From: Thalassotalea loyana
Lineage (GTDB): Bacteria; Pseudomonadota; Gammaproteobacteria; Enterobacterales; Alteromonadaceae
Assembly (NCBI RefSeq): GCF_030161435.1
Contig: NZ_BSSV01000002.1
Location: forward strand, 124,001 to 188,000
DNA: 64,000 nt
Reading direction: 5' to 3'
Shown here: positions 39,372-49,207 of the stretch, in pieces
How the letters are laid out: each line of letters starts with the position of its first letter
How positions within the stretch are numbered: position 1 is the first letter of the stretch
Made by a program: the position numbers and the translations under genes
Notes under the pieces: generated by a model
Databases searched by the model: none
Told to the model about the DNA's origin: nothing
The model's input: only the letters and a program-made list of their open reading frames with translations

Positions 39372-40175
39372 ATGCATCCGATGCTAAATATTGCTGTACG
39401 TGCTGCGCGCGCTGCAGGAAATGTGATTGTTCGTGCTTTCGAACAACAGGACAAAGTTGAAGTAACGTCAAAAGGCTTAAATGACTTTGTTACAAACGTT
39501 GATAAAGCAGCTGAAGAAGCGATTATCGAAATTATCAAAAAAGCATACCCTACTCATTCAATTGTGAGTGAAGAATGTGGTGTTGTTGAAGGTGATGATA
39601 ATGATTACCAATGGATCATCGACCCACTCGATGGTACGACAAACTTTGTAAAAGGCATCCCTCATTTTGCGGTTTCAATCGCGCTTAAAGTAAAAGGCAA
39701 ATTAGACCAAGCCGTTGTATTCGATCCAATTCGTGGTGAGCTTTTCACTGCAAGTCGTGGTAAAGGCGCTCAGCTTAACGGTTTTAGAATCCGAGTGAAG
39801 AACTCAAAAGAATTAACCGGTTCAATTGTTGCAACTGGCTTCCCATTCAAGCAAAAATTCCATTTAGACAATTACATGGAAATGTTTAAAACAATGTTCA
39901 GCAAATGTGCCGACATGCGACGCGCAGGTTCAGCGGCATTAGATTTAGCTTACGTCGCATCAGGTCGTGTTGATGGCTACTTTGAGTTAGGTTTAAAGCC
40001 ATGGGATACAGCTGCTGGCGAATTATTAGTTATTGAAGCTGGTGGCTTGGTAACAGACGTAAATGGTGGTTTAACACACGCTCAATCTGGCAACATCGTA
40101 GCAAGTAGCGCAAAAGTATTGAAAGAAATGGTATCGGATATTCGTCCACACCTAACAGATGCAATGAAAAAATAA
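39372..40175 (+). CDS. suhB: Inositol monophosphatase family protein SuhB
   Basis: The 267-residue protein has the same length as E. coli SuhB, with metal-binding motifs WIIDPLDGTTNF and PWDTAAGELLVIEAGG. SuhB hydrolyses inositol-1-phosphate in vitro and, in E. coli, acts in rRNA antitermination. An in-frame TTG lies at 39324, but the ATG at 39372 has AGGTGA upstream and gives the standard N-terminus HPMLNIAVRAAR. Confidence 0.95.
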   Translation: MHPMLNIAVRAARAAGNVIVRAFEQQDKVEVTSKGLNDFVTNVDKAAEEAIIEIIKKAYPTHSIVSEECGVVEGDDNDYQWIIDPLDGTTNFVKGIPHFAVSIALKVKGKLDQAVVFDPIRGELFTASRGKGAQLNGFRIRVKNSKELTGSIVATGFPFKQKFHLDNYMEMFKTMFSKCADMRRAGSAALDLAYVASGRVDGYFELGLKPWDTAAGELLVIEAGGLVTDVNGGLTHAQSGNIVASSAKVLKEMVSDIRPHLTDAMKK

Positions 40176-40194
40176 TCTGTGAACAGTTACTAAT

Positions 40195-40223
40195 AAAAAA
40201 GGGAGCAGAATGCTCCCTTTTTT
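40195..40223. terminator. Bidirectional terminator between suhB and the M24 peptidase gene
   Basis: The stem GGGAGCA/TGCTCCC with a 3-base loop is flanked by A6 on the left and T6 on the right. It ends both convergent genes. Confidence 0.92.
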
Positions 40224-40243
40224 ATTTTCCTTTACTATTGCTA

Positions 40244-41578
40244 CTACCGAACCAATAATAGCTCTGTTTGCCGACCATCAAAATAACGTATACCAGACTT
40301 ATCAAAATAAGCATCCTCTTCTAGCATGATACGAATCTCTTTCTGCCAGGCATTAATATAAATAGCGTTGTTTAATTCAATTGAATAAGCTGTGTTGTAA
40401 TGAAGCGGGTAATCTCCAGTGCCGACTACACCGCTTTGTTTATCCCACATCCCAATCGTTGTGCCTGCGCCATGGCCATGAAACCCTAAAGGGTGGGTGT
40501 AAATAGTTGGCTTTAAGCCTTTTGCCTTTGCATTAGCTAACGAGGCTTTTAGCACTGCGTTACCCGTGCGCTCTTTTTCAAATTCACCCGTTAGAATATC
40601 TTGTAATACATTGGCTTTTTGCAGCGCATTTATCAAATAATTTGGTGCTTTAGTCTCGCCCTCTTTCAGTACATAGGCGTGTTGCTGAGTATCTGTATTC
40701 ATTCTTAAATAAGTTAACCCAAAATCAACATGCAACAAATCACCAGGTTGAATGACTTGATCACCATAGCCATTTGTAAAACTATCTTCATGATCGAACT
40801 TAACCTTGTCGCTTCGCTGGATTGATACTGAAGGATGAAACCATGTTTGCAGATTTAACGATAATACTTTTTCTCTAAACCACCATTGCAAATCTTGCGT
40901 CGTAGTTTCGCCCACGGTAATTGTCTGGCTTGAAAAGCCTTCAGCAATGATATCATGTGCTTTAGCAACCAACTCATCGAGTATTTTTACTTCTGGAGCG
41001 ATACGCGTTTCAAGCCACGCGATCGCTAACGGCTCAGCACTGACTAATTTATGGTGGTAAAGCTGCGGTAATGCCTCAATAAACTCACGTTTGTCGGTAA
41101 CATTCAGGCCATCGGCATGCCCCCAGTGCTCCGATTCATTCAGTGCGATATTACGAGGTTTATAGTGCTCAATAATGTCAACGAGCGCTTGCCATTGATT
41201 CGGTTGAGCTTTTTTATCCCAGGCTCGTTCAAACGTGTTTCCCACTTTATAAGGTGCAATCGCTAGTGCTTTGACACCATCATTTGGCGTATTAATAAAG
41301 GCAAGTATTGTTCTACGCCTTGCTGAATGCCACGTTGCGGGAAGTATGGTTTTTATAACGGGATCTTCATTATACTCTCGTGAGATAATCAGCCACATAT
41401 CTACACCGTGCTCTGTCATTAGAGACGGTAACAATGCCTTAATTCGCTGCTCGGTTATACTATCGATCACCTGCGCTCGTTCCCGTAGTGGCAGAGGTTG
41501 CCAATTAGCCAGCGCTTCAAAACTCGTTACAGCAACAAGAAATAAGACAAAAAGGTTTTTTTTATTCCATGCAAGCAT
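40244..41578 (-). CDS. Exported M24-family (Xaa-Pro type) metallopeptidase
   Basis: The 444-residue protein has a signal peptide (NKKNLFVLFLVAVTSFEALANW), an N-terminal creatinase-like half (GVDMWLIISREYNEDP) and a pita-bread C-terminal domain. Candidate metal ligands are D in LLHVDFGLTY, D in MNTDTQ, H in HPLGFHGHGAG, E in YSIELNNA and E in MLEEDAYFD. It should cleave peptides, probably in the periplasm; the substrate is unknown. The frame opens at 41632, but the ATG at 41578 has GGGAGT upstream and starts the signal peptide. Confidence 0.87.
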   Translation of the reverse strand: MLAWNKKNLFVLFLVAVTSFEALANWQPLPLRERAQVIDSITEQRIKALLPSLMTEHGVDMWLIISREYNEDPVIKTILPATWHSARRRTILAFINTPNDGVKALAIAPYKVGNTFERAWDKKAQPNQWQALVDIIEHYKPRNIALNESEHWGHADGLNVTDKREFIEALPQLYHHKLVSAEPLAIAWLETRIAPEVKILDELVAKAHDIIAEGFSSQTITVGETTTQDLQWWFREKVLSLNLQTWFHPSVSIQRSDKVKFDHEDSFTNGYGDQVIQPGDLLHVDFGLTYLRMNTDTQQHAYVLKEGETKAPNYLINALQKANVLQDILTGEFEKERTGNAVLKASLANAKAKGLKPTIYTHPLGFHGHGAGTTIGMWDKQSGVVGTGDYPLHYNTAYSIELNNAIYINAWQKEIRIMLEEDAYFDKSGIRYFDGRQTELLLVR

Positions 41579-41769
41579 GATTACTCCCAAACTATTTTTA
41601 TGAATTAAGATTATCAAGCAAAGAAAAAACACGCTACAACCAATACGTTAACTCACTGTAAAACTTTTATCATGTATTACATTAAAGAATAAATAGTGCT
41701 TTTTAGAAAAGATATGGTTATATTAACCATAGAGTAAAGATTCTAAATAGATGCAAAAGGTACAGAGAG

Positions 41770-42567
41770 ATGAAAAGCTTACCCAGCGCTCAGCACAAAC
41801 AGGCGTTTACTGCCGGTGAAGTTGCCCTAGTAGGCGCTGGCCCTGGTGACGTTGACTTACTAACCTTACAGGCCTTTCGGTTTATTTCACAAGCCGAGGT
41901 GGTAATTTATGATCGACTTGTGAGCGATGAGATCATGGCACTGGTACCTGAACATTGTGAACGTGTTTATGTGGGTAAGAAGCAAGCCGAACACCGTGTA
42001 CCGCAGCAAGGTATCAACCAATTGCTCGTTGACCATGCACAACAAAATAAACGTGTTGTCCGCTTAAAAGGCGGCGATCCATTTGTCTTTGGACGTGGTG
42101 GTGAAGAGGCACAGTTTTGCTTAGCTAACAACGTAGCGGTTCATATTGTCCCAGGAATGACCGCAGCTTCTGCCTGCTCTAGTTATGTCGGTATTCCACT
42201 GACACACCGTAAAGTCGCTCGATCATGTACCTTTATCACTGGCCATGTTCAAGAAAATGGTGAACTGGATTTACCTTGGCATACGTTAAATGACAAACAA
42301 CAGACGGTTGTTTTTTATATGGGCGTAAAAAGCTTACCCATTATTGTCGATCAACTGACCAAAGCTGGTCGCGATATCACGACGCCAGCCGCTTTAATCA
42401 GAAAAGGTACGCAACCAGACCAACAAGTCTTTAAAGGTACGCTAGAAAACCTTGAGTCTCTCGTCATCGAGCATAATGTAAAACCACCAACATTAATTAT
42501 GATCGGCGATGTTGTTAATACCTTTGAACCAGAACAGCTAACAGGACTTGGCTACCTAACCCCTTAA
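41770..42567 (+). CDS. cobA: Uroporphyrinogen-III C-methyltransferase (siroheme pathway)
   Basis: The 265-residue SUMT has ALVGAGPGDVDLLTLQAFRFI, VVIYDRLVSDEIM, RLKGGDPFVFGRGGEEA, VPGMTAASACSSYVGIPLTHR and TLIMIGDVV. It adds two methyl groups to uroporphyrinogen III to give precorrin-2, the precursor of siroheme for sulfite and nitrite reductases. The CysG dehydrogenase-ferrochelatase part is not fused and is not nearby. It is monocistronic and converges on rhlE, with only 13 bases between the stops. Confidence 0.92.
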   Translation: MKSLPSAQHKQAFTAGEVALVGAGPGDVDLLTLQAFRFISQAEVVIYDRLVSDEIMALVPEHCERVYVGKKQAEHRVPQQGINQLLVDHAQQNKRVVRLKGGDPFVFGRGGEEAQFCLANNVAVHIVPGMTAASACSSYVGIPLTHRKVARSCTFITGHVQENGELDLPWHTLNDKQQTVVFYMGVKSLPIIVDQLTKAGRDITTPAALIRKGTQPDQQVFKGTLENLESLVIEHNVKPPTLIMIGDVVNTFEPEQLTGLGYLTP

Positions 42568-42580
42568 TTTATCAATAATC

Positions 42581-44020
42581 CTATACTTTGTTTTGCTTGT
42601 TAGTACGATGCTTGTTTTTGGGTTTTGACGAATATTTCTTTGAGCGATCCCCAGTCTTCTTGCCGTCGCTGCGACTATTCGCTTTCCCATCTTTGGAGTG
42701 GGATTGCTTACCCGCACCATCTCTAGGCTTACGGTGACGGGAAGTTGAATCCGCTTTTTTCTTCTTCGGTTCTGAGTCTGTTTTATTTTCTCGCGTTGCA
42801 TCTTTCGAAATCTTTGGCTTTTTAGGTTTCTTCGGCTTCTTCTTTTTGTATGGTTTTATTGCTCTTGATTCAGGTAATGGATTGTGGGGAATAAAACCAG
42901 GAATTTCACGGCGCTCAATATGCTGTTGAATGACATATTCGATATCTTGCAATTGATCTAGCTCGTCTGCACTAACAAGCGATATGGCTTGGCCATCAAC
43001 GCCTGCACGGCCTGTGCGACCGATTCGATGAACATAGTCCTCTTGAACATTTGGCAAGTCAAAATTCACAACAATAGGAAGTTGCGTAATATCGATACCA
43101 CGAGAGGCAATATCGGTTGCCACTAATACTTGGATCGTTTTATCTTTGAATGCTTGAAGTGCTCTATTTCGAGCGCCCTGACTTTTATTACCATGAATTG
43201 CTAGCGCTTCAATCTCGTTTGCCTCTAAAAACCTCACTAATCGATTGGCACCATGTTTTGTTCGACTAAACACCAATATTTGTGACCAATTTTCATGTTT
43301 GATCAAATGTGCAAGTAACGCTGGCTTTTTCTTTTTATCTGTTGGCACAAGCCAATGTTCAATCGTCGAAGCAGTCGTATTTTCAGGTGTTACAGAAATT
43401 TCAGTTGGTTTGACAACAACGCCTTTAGCGAGCTCTTTAATTTCAGGAGAGAACGTTGCCGAAAATAATAACGTTTGTCGCTGTTGTGGCAATAATTTAA
43501 TGATTTTTCGAATATCTCGAATAAACCCCATATCAAGCATACGGTCTGCTTCGTCCAAGACCAAGGTATTAAGCTCATCAAACTTAACGGCGTTTTGCTC
43601 AAATAAATCGAGTAAACGGCCAGGCGTGGCAACCAAAATGTCAACACCTGCTCTAAGTCTCATCATTTGTGGATTAATCTTAACTCCACCGTACACCACA
43701 GTACTTGTTACGTTTAAGTGTTTAGCATAGGTTTCAACATTTTCACCAACTTGAGCAGCCAATTCACGCGTAGGTGTAAGTACTAAAACTTTTACTCGGT
43801 TATGAGTGACACGCGCGTCATTACTTGAATGAAGCTGTTCCAAGATAGGCAGCACAAAACTGGCCGTTTTTCCTGTACCTGTTTGTGCCGCAGCCATTAA
43901 GTCTTTACCAAGCAAAACCTTAGGGATAGCTTTTTCTTGGATTGGCGAAGGACTGGTATAACCTTTTTCTTCAACCGCTTTTAAAATTTCTGGTGATAAA
44001 TTAAGGGAAGAAAAAGTCAT
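42581..44020 (-). CDS. rhlE: DEAD-box RNA helicase, RhlE-like
   Basis: The 479-residue helicase has the Q motif ([13 protein letters not shown]), [27 protein letters not shown] and HRIGRTGR. The last 100 residues are a Lys-rich tail with repeated KKP and KPKKP units, likely unstructured and RNA-binding. It remodels RNA or ribosomal particles and may help growth in the cold. It is monocistronic. The assignment to RhlE rather than another DEAD paralogue is from overall style. Confidence 0.88.
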   Translation of the reverse strand: MTFSSLNLSPEILKAVEEKGYTSPSPIQEKAIPKVLLGKDLMAAAQTGTGKTASFVLPILEQLHSSNDARVTHNRVKVLVLTPTRELAAQVGENVETYAKHLNVTSTVVYGGVKINPQMMRLRAGVDILVATPGRLLDLFEQNAVKFDELNTLVLDEADRMLDMGFIRDIRKIIKLLPQQRQTLLFSATFSPEIKELAKGVVVKPTEISVTPENTTASTIEHWLVPTDKKKKPALLAHLIKHENWSQILVFSRTKHGANRLVRFLEANEIEALAIHGNKSQGARNRALQAFKDKTIQVLVATDIASRGIDITQLPIVVNFDLPNVQEDYVHRIGRTGRAGVDGQAISLVSADELDQLQDIEYVIQQHIERREIPGFIPHNPLPESRAIKPYKKKKPKKPKKPKISKDATRENKTDSEPKKKKADSTSRHRKPRDGAGKQSHSKDGKANSRSDGKKTGDRSKKYSSKPKNKHRTNKQNKV

Positions 44021-44124
44021 TTAAAGCCTCAAGCAGATACAAATAAAGCTATTAAGGCTCAAATAATAGCCCATTTAGCAAAAGGGCGTGAAGAATACGT
44101 GAAGGGGCTTATATGTGCAAGCAA

Positions 44125-44520
44125 TTAATCAAGATGACTATTGAGCCAATTTTTGGCGTCTTCTATATCGTCAAAGACTTCGTTTTTTAGACCAGCACTC
44201 GTATACACTTTTTGCATTTGTTTCGCGGTTGTTGTGGCATACTGGCTATGTGTAAGATTTACCGCAATCGCTCGCGCAGTTCCCTTACGCACATGCTCTT
44301 CGTGGTACTGTAATGCATCAGGCAGAGCTAATGTATCACCACGCATAATAAGTAAAATCGCGAAGTTTTTATAGTTAGCATTTGCCATGACAAAATTGAC
44401 CAAGTCGGCATGCATCTCTTTAAAAAACTCTAGATTAAACGGTCCCTTGGCATCGATAATGACAATATTATCGTCGATCGCGTAATGGCATAAACCATGG
44501 ACAGGAAAATAGCTATTCAA
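44125..44520 (-). CDS. SpoIIAA/STAS-like small protein
   Basis: The 131-residue soluble protein alternates beta strands and helices (DNIVIIDAKGPFNLEFFKEMHADLVNFV, then FAILLIMRGDT, ending VFDDIEDAKNWLNSHL) in a manner like the SpoIIAA-like family. No partner kinase is nearby, so the function is unknown. The frame begins at a TTG (44518-44520) without a good ribosome site, and no ATG is close by. The exact start is uncertain. Confidence 0.65.
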   Translation of the reverse strand: MNSYFPVHGLCHYAIDDNIVIIDAKGPFNLEFFKEMHADLVNFVMANANYKNFAILLIMRGDTLALPDALQYHEEHVRKGTARAIAVNLTHSQYATTTAKQMQKVYTSAGLKNEVFDDIEDAKNWLNSHLD

Positions 44521-44575
44521 CTCTGTAAACTCAAGTACAACCTCAGTGGTTATTATAGTGTCATTTCAAGACATA

Positions 44576-44601
44576 AAAAAGGGCCAATAATTGGCCCTTT
44601 A
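44576..44601 (-). terminator. Terminator of the TonB locus
   Basis: On the - strand the stem AAAGGGCCAAT/ATTGGCCCTTT with a 1-base centre is followed by TTTTTT. It lies 28 bases after the stop of the TPR gene and closes the DUF3450-ttpC-exbB-exbD-tonB-TPR transcript. Confidence 0.9.
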
Positions 44602-44628
44602 AAACTTAAATGGAATAAAACCTAGCGA

Positions 44629-45936
44629 TTAGTCATTTAACATTGCTAGCTTTTCTTGATATCCCTGCTCTTTCTTAACATATCGGTGCCATTGCTTCGC
44701 CATTTTTTCAGCTGACTTAATACCTTGAGCTTGCTCAAAAGCAGTCAATGACTTGTCAAACTGTTGCAAATTGAAATGAGCCATTCCTAACACCAGTAAC
44801 ATGTTACCTTCGTTATCTAGCTTGCCACGGGCAATCGCCTTGTTTGCATAATCAACTGCTGCTTGCCATTTCTCTGTATTCAAATACGTTTGTGCAAGTT
44901 GAGCGTCGAACTTGCCATGTTCGGCGATTTCCGATGCTTTTTTCAGTACTGGAATTGCTTTTTCATCTTCTCTGGCTTGAATGTAAGCTTGAGAAATAAG
45001 CAGGTAATGCTTTTCTTCAGGTACAACCGTTCCCATCGCAATAGCATCATCTAAGACTTTTGCCGCTTTATATGGAAGTTGCTGGTACAAATACAATTGC
45101 GCCAGCATCACAATATCACCAGGTTTAGTGATATAACCTGCTTGCCACGCGGTTTCCATTGCACCAAGTTGTTTTTTCTCTTGACCAATTTCACCGTACA
45201 TACCTGCCAACTGAATCCAGTATTGAGGCTTTTCATAAAGCTTAACAAGCTTTTCGATTACCTGTGTGACGTTTTCTGGTTGCTTGAGCTCGTAATAAGC
45301 AGCACGCTGCAAAATCAACCAATGCTCCTTTGGCAGTTCATTTTTTGCTTCAGCCATGTCAACTGCATTGTTGATATGCTCGATGCTTTCACCAAACTGT
45401 TTATTTTGGTAATAAACTTGTGCAAACAAAATGTGTTGATTCGCCACCAGTGGTTTGTTGTTGGCTTTCTGCCATTGATTTAAAAAATCGAGGGATTTTG
45501 CGTAGTCTTGGCTCTGCATAGCAAGTTGAGCTAAAGAATATAAAGTCGCTACTCGTAATGTCTCAGGGATAGCGTCCTGTGCTACAACATTTTCGAAACT
45601 CTTTATCGCATTTGGCACATCTTCCTGTGCGTAATACATAAAGCCATAAAAGTTCCAAAGCATTGCTTTTTCATAACTATTTAAGCTATTTATTTTCTTT
45701 TTTACTTCATCAAGTACTTCAAAACCGGCCGCTTTGTCACCATTGTCACTTAACTTTTGCGCACGAGCTAACTGAGTGTATACGCGGTCGCGCATTGCAG
45801 GAACTTTAGTCGTCGCTTTTGTTGATTCCGCGAATGCTACAGCACCGAAATGGCCTTCGAAAACAGTAAAGTTCGCAACGGCAGGAGCTACGAATAACGC
45901 TCCTGCAATAACACTTTTAATCATTAGACTTTTCAT
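44629..45936 (-). CDS. TPR-repeat protein of the TonB2-type locus
   Basis: The 435-residue exported protein has a signal peptide region (MIKSVIAGALFVAPAVANFTVF) and about ten TPR-like helical pairs, for example AMLWNFYGFMYYAQEDVPNAIKSFENVVAQ. It sits last in the same gene order as the V. cholerae TonB2 cluster (VC1543-VC1548, from memory). It is likely periplasmic and may brace or select partners of the TonB complex. Two ATGs lie side by side; the second, at 45936, has the better six-base distance from AGGAG. It starts 23 bases after the tonB stop. Confidence 0.85.
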   Translation of the reverse strand: MKSLMIKSVIAGALFVAPAVANFTVFEGHFGAVAFAESTKATTKVPAMRDRVYTQLARAQKLSDNGDKAAGFEVLDEVKKKINSLNSYEKAMLWNFYGFMYYAQEDVPNAIKSFENVVAQDAIPETLRVATLYSLAQLAMQSQDYAKSLDFLNQWQKANNKPLVANQHILFAQVYYQNKQFGESIEHINNAVDMAEAKNELPKEHWLILQRAAYYELKQPENVTQVIEKLVKLYEKPQYWIQLAGMYGEIGQEKKQLGAMETAWQAGYITKPGDIVMLAQLYLYQQLPYKAAKVLDDAIAMGTVVPEEKHYLLISQAYIQAREDEKAIPVLKKASEIAEHGKFDAQLAQTYLNTEKWQAAVDYANKAIARGKLDNEGNMLLVLGMAHFNLQQFDKSLTAFEQAQGIKSAEKMAKQWHRYVKKEQGYQEKLAMLND

Positions 45937-45958
45937 CATATGCTCCTGTTTTCTCACT

Positions 45959-46618
45959 TTAACCATCAATTTCGAACGTTATTTTATTTTGAACACCTGC
46001 AACTTCCATCGGCTGACCGTCGACAACACGAGGTCGATACTTAAATTTCAGCGCTGCATCCATCGCTGCTCGGTCAAATATCCCTTCTGGCTTAGCTTCA
46101 ACAACAATAGGGTCTCTTACTGAACCATTTTTTGTTACCGTAAACTCAAGAATGACATACCCTTCTATCCCACGAGATTGAGCTCGACGTGGGTAAATCG
46201 GCGCTACTTTGAATAACGGTAAATATTCGCCATCAGAACTCGCTAAACTCAAACCACCCGACAAACCAGTGTCAGCTTGAACGTCAGCAGAAAAACTAGT
46301 ACTCACGGCGTTAGCATTTGGATTTGCTTTCGCCATCTGCATTGGCTCTACCTGAGGTGGAGGTGTTTGCGGTTTTGGTGGCTTTTGCGGTTTTCGTTCT
46401 TTCTTTTGTGGTGCTTCTTCTTGTTTCAAGCGAATAAAATCAAGCACGTTACCTTTAGGCGGATCCGTTAATACGTCATTACCACCTTTTATCAGTATCT
46501 GCATGCCCCAAAGCAAAAAGAAAGTAACACTCACTGCCAATCCAATCGCCAATGCATAGCGTGCAAATGCAGTTGAGAAAACGCTCGTTTTTGGTGCTAC
46601 TTCAACAGCCGTTGTCAT
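45959..46618 (-). CDS. tonB: Energy transducer TonB
   Basis: The 219-residue protein has one N-terminal membrane helix (about 17-38), a Pro/Lys-rich periplasmic spacer (KPQKPPKPQTPPPQVEP, about 76-92) and a C-terminal TonB domain (APIYPRRAQSRGIEGYVILEFTV to the end). It transmits the proton-motive force from ExbB/ExbD to outer-membrane receptors. The spacer is short, as in TonB2-type proteins, which use an extra factor (TtpC) to reach receptors. It lies 5 bases after exbD. Confidence 0.94.
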   Translation of the reverse strand: MTTAVEVAPKTSVFSTAFARYALAIGLAVSVTFFLLWGMQILIKGGNDVLTDPPKGNVLDFIRLKQEEAPQKKERKPQKPPKPQTPPPQVEPMQMAKANPNANAVSTSFSADVQADTGLSGGLSLASSDGEYLPLFKVAPIYPRRAQSRGIEGYVILEFTVTKNGSVRDPIVVEAKPEGIFDRAAMDAALKFKYRPRVVDGQPMEVAGVQNKITFEIDG

Positions 46619-46623
46619 AGTGA

Positions 46624-47037
46624 TTACGCCTCATCCGCCGCTATTGAAACATCGTAAACGCCAGCAGCGCGCGCAGAATCCATTACCTTTACAAGCACGT
46701 CAGTCGTTGCTTTTTTATCAGCTTGAATGACCACCGTTCCTTGTGGATTTTCCGCTTTTAATCGTTCGATATTTGCTTGAACGGTGCGTACGTCAACACG
46801 ACGTTTATTGATCCAAATCTCACCTTTATCGCTAATCGCAACTAAGATATTTGCTCGCTCTTTTTTCACTGCAGTAGCCGCTTCTGGACGGTTTACATCA
46901 ATACCTGCCTCTTTTACGAAAGATGCAGTAACAATGAAGAAAATAAGAAGAATGAATACAACATCAAGCATTGGCGTCATGTTAATTTCTTCTGCTTCTT
47001 CTGCTTCGTGAATGACTTTTGCTAATTGTGAACGCAT
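46624..47037 (-). CDS. exbD: ExbD/TolR family biopolymer transporter
   Basis: The 137-residue protein has one membrane helix (about 22-42) with the conserved Asp in TPMLDVVFILLIFFIVTASF and a C-terminal periplasmic domain ending SIAADEA. It couples proton flow to TonB. An upstream in-frame start at 47166 exists, but the ATG at 47037 has AAGGAC upstream and gives the standard N-terminus. A 261-base gap with structured sequence separates it from exbB. Confidence 0.94.
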   Translation of the reverse strand: MRSQLAKVIHEAEEAEEINMTPMLDVVFILLIFFIVTASFVKEAGIDVNRPEAATAVKKERANILVAISDKGEIWINKRRVDVRTVQANIERLKAENPQGTVVIQADKKATTDVLVKVMDSARAAGVYDVSIAADEA

Positions 47038-47116
47038 GTTTAAGTCCTTAATATTTTTGTATTTTAGATACAGTGTTGAGCATGCTGACCTTTTCAGGTT
47101 GAGTTTTGTTTGAGAT

Positions 47117-47197
47117 AAAAGCGTTTTAATCGAGGCGTGAGGTGTGTCGCCTAGTAATCTAAGCAAATCCCCTCACAACAAAGAGTAAAGCGCTTTT
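47117..47197 (-). other. Structured spacer between exbB and exbD
   Basis: Nested inverted repeats AAAAGCG/CGCTTTT (47117-47123, 47191-47197) and GTGAGG/CCTCAC (47137-47142, 47171-47176) could fold the spacer into one long hairpin. The genes on either side belong to one complex, so the structure may tune relative expression; this is inference. Confidence 0.45.
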
Positions 47198-47298
47198 AGC
47201 CAAACCTTCAGGCTACTGCTTTTTGGTAATTGAGGTTTAATGGCTCAATCAGCAAATACAAAAGTAGCAAAACCAGCCTGATTGGTTAGCATGTTCAA

Positions 47299-47826
47299 CT
47301 AGTGTTGCATCAATAATTTATCTTCTAATAGTTCCGTTTGGCGTTTTGCATAACGCTGAAAGTACGTCACCATAAATACTCCCGACAAACTGCCAACCAT
47401 GCCAGCCATGGTAGGAATCGTCGCTCGAGAAACGCCTGATGCCATTGAGCGAGCATTACCGCTACCAGATATCGCCATAACATCAAAAACCTCAATCATA
47501 CCGGTTACTGTGCCCAATAAACCTAGTAGTGGGCACAGTACAACAAGTGATTGAATCAACGCGATATTATGATTGAGTTCTGATGAAGCTTTCGACACGG
47601 TCGCCAATCTAATCTGTTCTGCGTTCCAAGAACCTCGCTCTTCTCTTGCAAACCAGTTATTAATGATGGTGCTTTTCATCGAACGATAACCGAATAACAC
47701 AAAGGCCAATCGCTCGAAGATTAACAACCACATTAGCGCTATGACGCCGGCAATGACGGTCAATACTTGACCGCCAGTGTCGAGAAACTCACGGATACTA
47801 TTCATCATGTCGATGAACAAAATCAT
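47299..47826 (-). CDS. exbB: MotA/TolQ/ExbB proton channel protein (ExbB)
   Basis: The 175-residue protein has three membrane helices: an N-terminal one at about 14-36 and two around SLVVLCPLLGLLGTVTGMIEVF and TIPTMAGMVGSLSGVFMVTYF. The polytopic ExbB signature GLLGTVTGMI is present. It is the short ExbB of the TonB2-type complex and starts 3 bases after ttpC, so the two are coupled. GGGAGCATAACCC precedes the ATG. Confidence 0.93.
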   Translation of the reverse strand: MILFIDMMNSIREFLDTGGQVLTVIAGVIALMWLLIFERLAFVLFGYRSMKSTIINNWFAREERGSWNAEQIRLATVSKASSELNHNIALIQSLVVLCPLLGLLGTVTGMIEVFDVMAISGSGNARSMASGVSRATIPTMAGMVGSLSGVFMVTYFQRYAKRQTELLEDKLLMQH

Positions 47827-47829
47827 GGG

Positions 47830-49197
47830 TTATGCTCCCTTCTCGCTACGATTTGCAATAATGCCAGCACTTTGCTGTTGAAGGATGTTGATAATGCCTT
47901 TACTACGTGTGTTGAGTAACGTTGAAATAAACACCATAGGAATCGCAACAACTAGACCAAGTACCGTAGTAACAAGTGCCTGAGAGATACCGCCAGCCAT
48001 TAATTTAGGGTCGCCTGTACCGAATAAAGTAATTGCTTGGAAGGTATTGATCATACCCGTTACTGTACCTAATAAACCGATAAGCGGTGCAACCACAGAG
48101 ATGATTTTAATGATCGTTAATCGTGACTGTAATTTAGGAACTTCACGTAAAATTGATTCAGAAAGTTTTAACTCCAATGTTTCAGTGTCTGCATCAGGGT
48201 ATTGCTCTTTTACTTTCAACACTCGACCTAACGGGTTATCGTCGCGAGCTTCTTTGGTTTTCAATTGACGGTTAACTTTGGCGCCAATCAAGAACAGAGA
48301 AATAAAACGCTCAATTGCAATCAATAAACCAACCAAACCAATGGCTAAAATCACGTAACCTACAGGGCCACCTTGGTCGACACGCTCACGATCACTTGGC
48401 GCTTGAATAAGTAGGCTCAAAATAGAACCTCCCGTTGGGTCTAACGAAAATGCTACTTGACCATTGGTCGTAGATGTTAAATCTGCTGCGCTATCTAAGT
48501 ATCGGTTTACAGGTTGACGAATCAGTTCAGCAACAGAGCCTGTCTCATTGATATACTCTAAGTATTTGCCATCAGAGACTAAGTTGAAGCTACCTACGCG
48601 TTTTACATCAGCAGTTGTCTTCGAGCCATCAGCTAACACAATCTCACGTTGGAAACTTGCGATCTTGCCACTTTGTGTCATTTCACGTTGTAACTCAAAC
48701 CACAGTTTTTCAATCTCTTCAATTGATGCGAGTTTAGATGTTGAGCCCATAGATTGCGCAAATTCATCTAAAAAGACATCGCGACCAGGAATCTCAGCTG
48801 AAATTACTGAGTTTTGGAATTTGCTTTTGGTGTCGCCTGCAACTTGCTGTAATACACCAAAAAGTTCTTTTAATTCACCCAAACGTTTGTTTAATGCATC
48901 AGTTTGATTAGCAAGTGCTAACTCATTATCTTGGAATTGATTTTCGAGTTGTGTGCTTAAGCTAATTTGATTGTTACGCTCATTAACCGCTTGCTTTAAT
49001 AAAGCTTCTTGTTCTGATTTACGGGCTACAAATTCAGCTTCACGCGATTTATTTTGTTCTGTTTGAGCTATTTGGCCTTGTGCCAATTGGCTAAGTAATT
49101 CATCCAAATTTTTAGCTTCATTTGCTTGTGCACCGAAGCTTAACGCAATCATTGCCACACTCGCCAATAAGGTCTTTTTATTAAATGTAAATTTCAT
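47830..49197 (-). CDS. ttpC: TtpC-like protein: exported coiled coil fused to MotA/TolQ/ExbB domain
   Basis: The 455-residue protein has a signal peptide (KTLLASVAMIALSFGAQANE) and a coiled coil at about 25-110 rich in Glu and Gln. A periplasmic region follows, then three membrane helices from about 275 to the end, with PLIGLLGTVTGMINTF and ALVTTVLGLVVAIPMVF. This is the TtpC type described in Vibrio TonB2 systems, where it is needed in addition to ExbB. AAGGAAAAACTC precedes the ATG, and the DUF3450 gene ends 10 bases upstream. Confidence 0.92.
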   Translation of the reverse strand: MKFTFNKKTLLASVAMIALSFGAQANEAKNLDELLSQLAQGQIAQTEQNKSREAEFVARKSEQEALLKQAVNERNNQISLSTQLENQFQDNELALANQTDALNKRLGELKELFGVLQQVAGDTKSKFQNSVISAEIPGRDVFLDEFAQSMGSTSKLASIEEIEKLWFELQREMTQSGKIASFQREIVLADGSKTTADVKRVGSFNLVSDGKYLEYINETGSVAELIRQPVNRYLDSAADLTSTTNGQVAFSLDPTGGSILSLLIQAPSDRERVDQGGPVGYVILAIGLVGLLIAIERFISLFLIGAKVNRQLKTKEARDDNPLGRVLKVKEQYPDADTETLELKLSESILREVPKLQSRLTIIKIISVVAPLIGLLGTVTGMINTFQAITLFGTGDPKLMAGGISQALVTTVLGLVVAIPMVFISTLLNTRSKGIINILQQQSAGIIANRSEKGA

Positions 49198-49207
49198 GAG
49201 TTTTTCC

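Noticed and set aside
42556-42801. Basic 81-residue leftward frame at the end of rhlE
   Set aside because: It overlaps the Lys-rich tail of rhlE in another frame, and its Arg/Lys content is explained by that.
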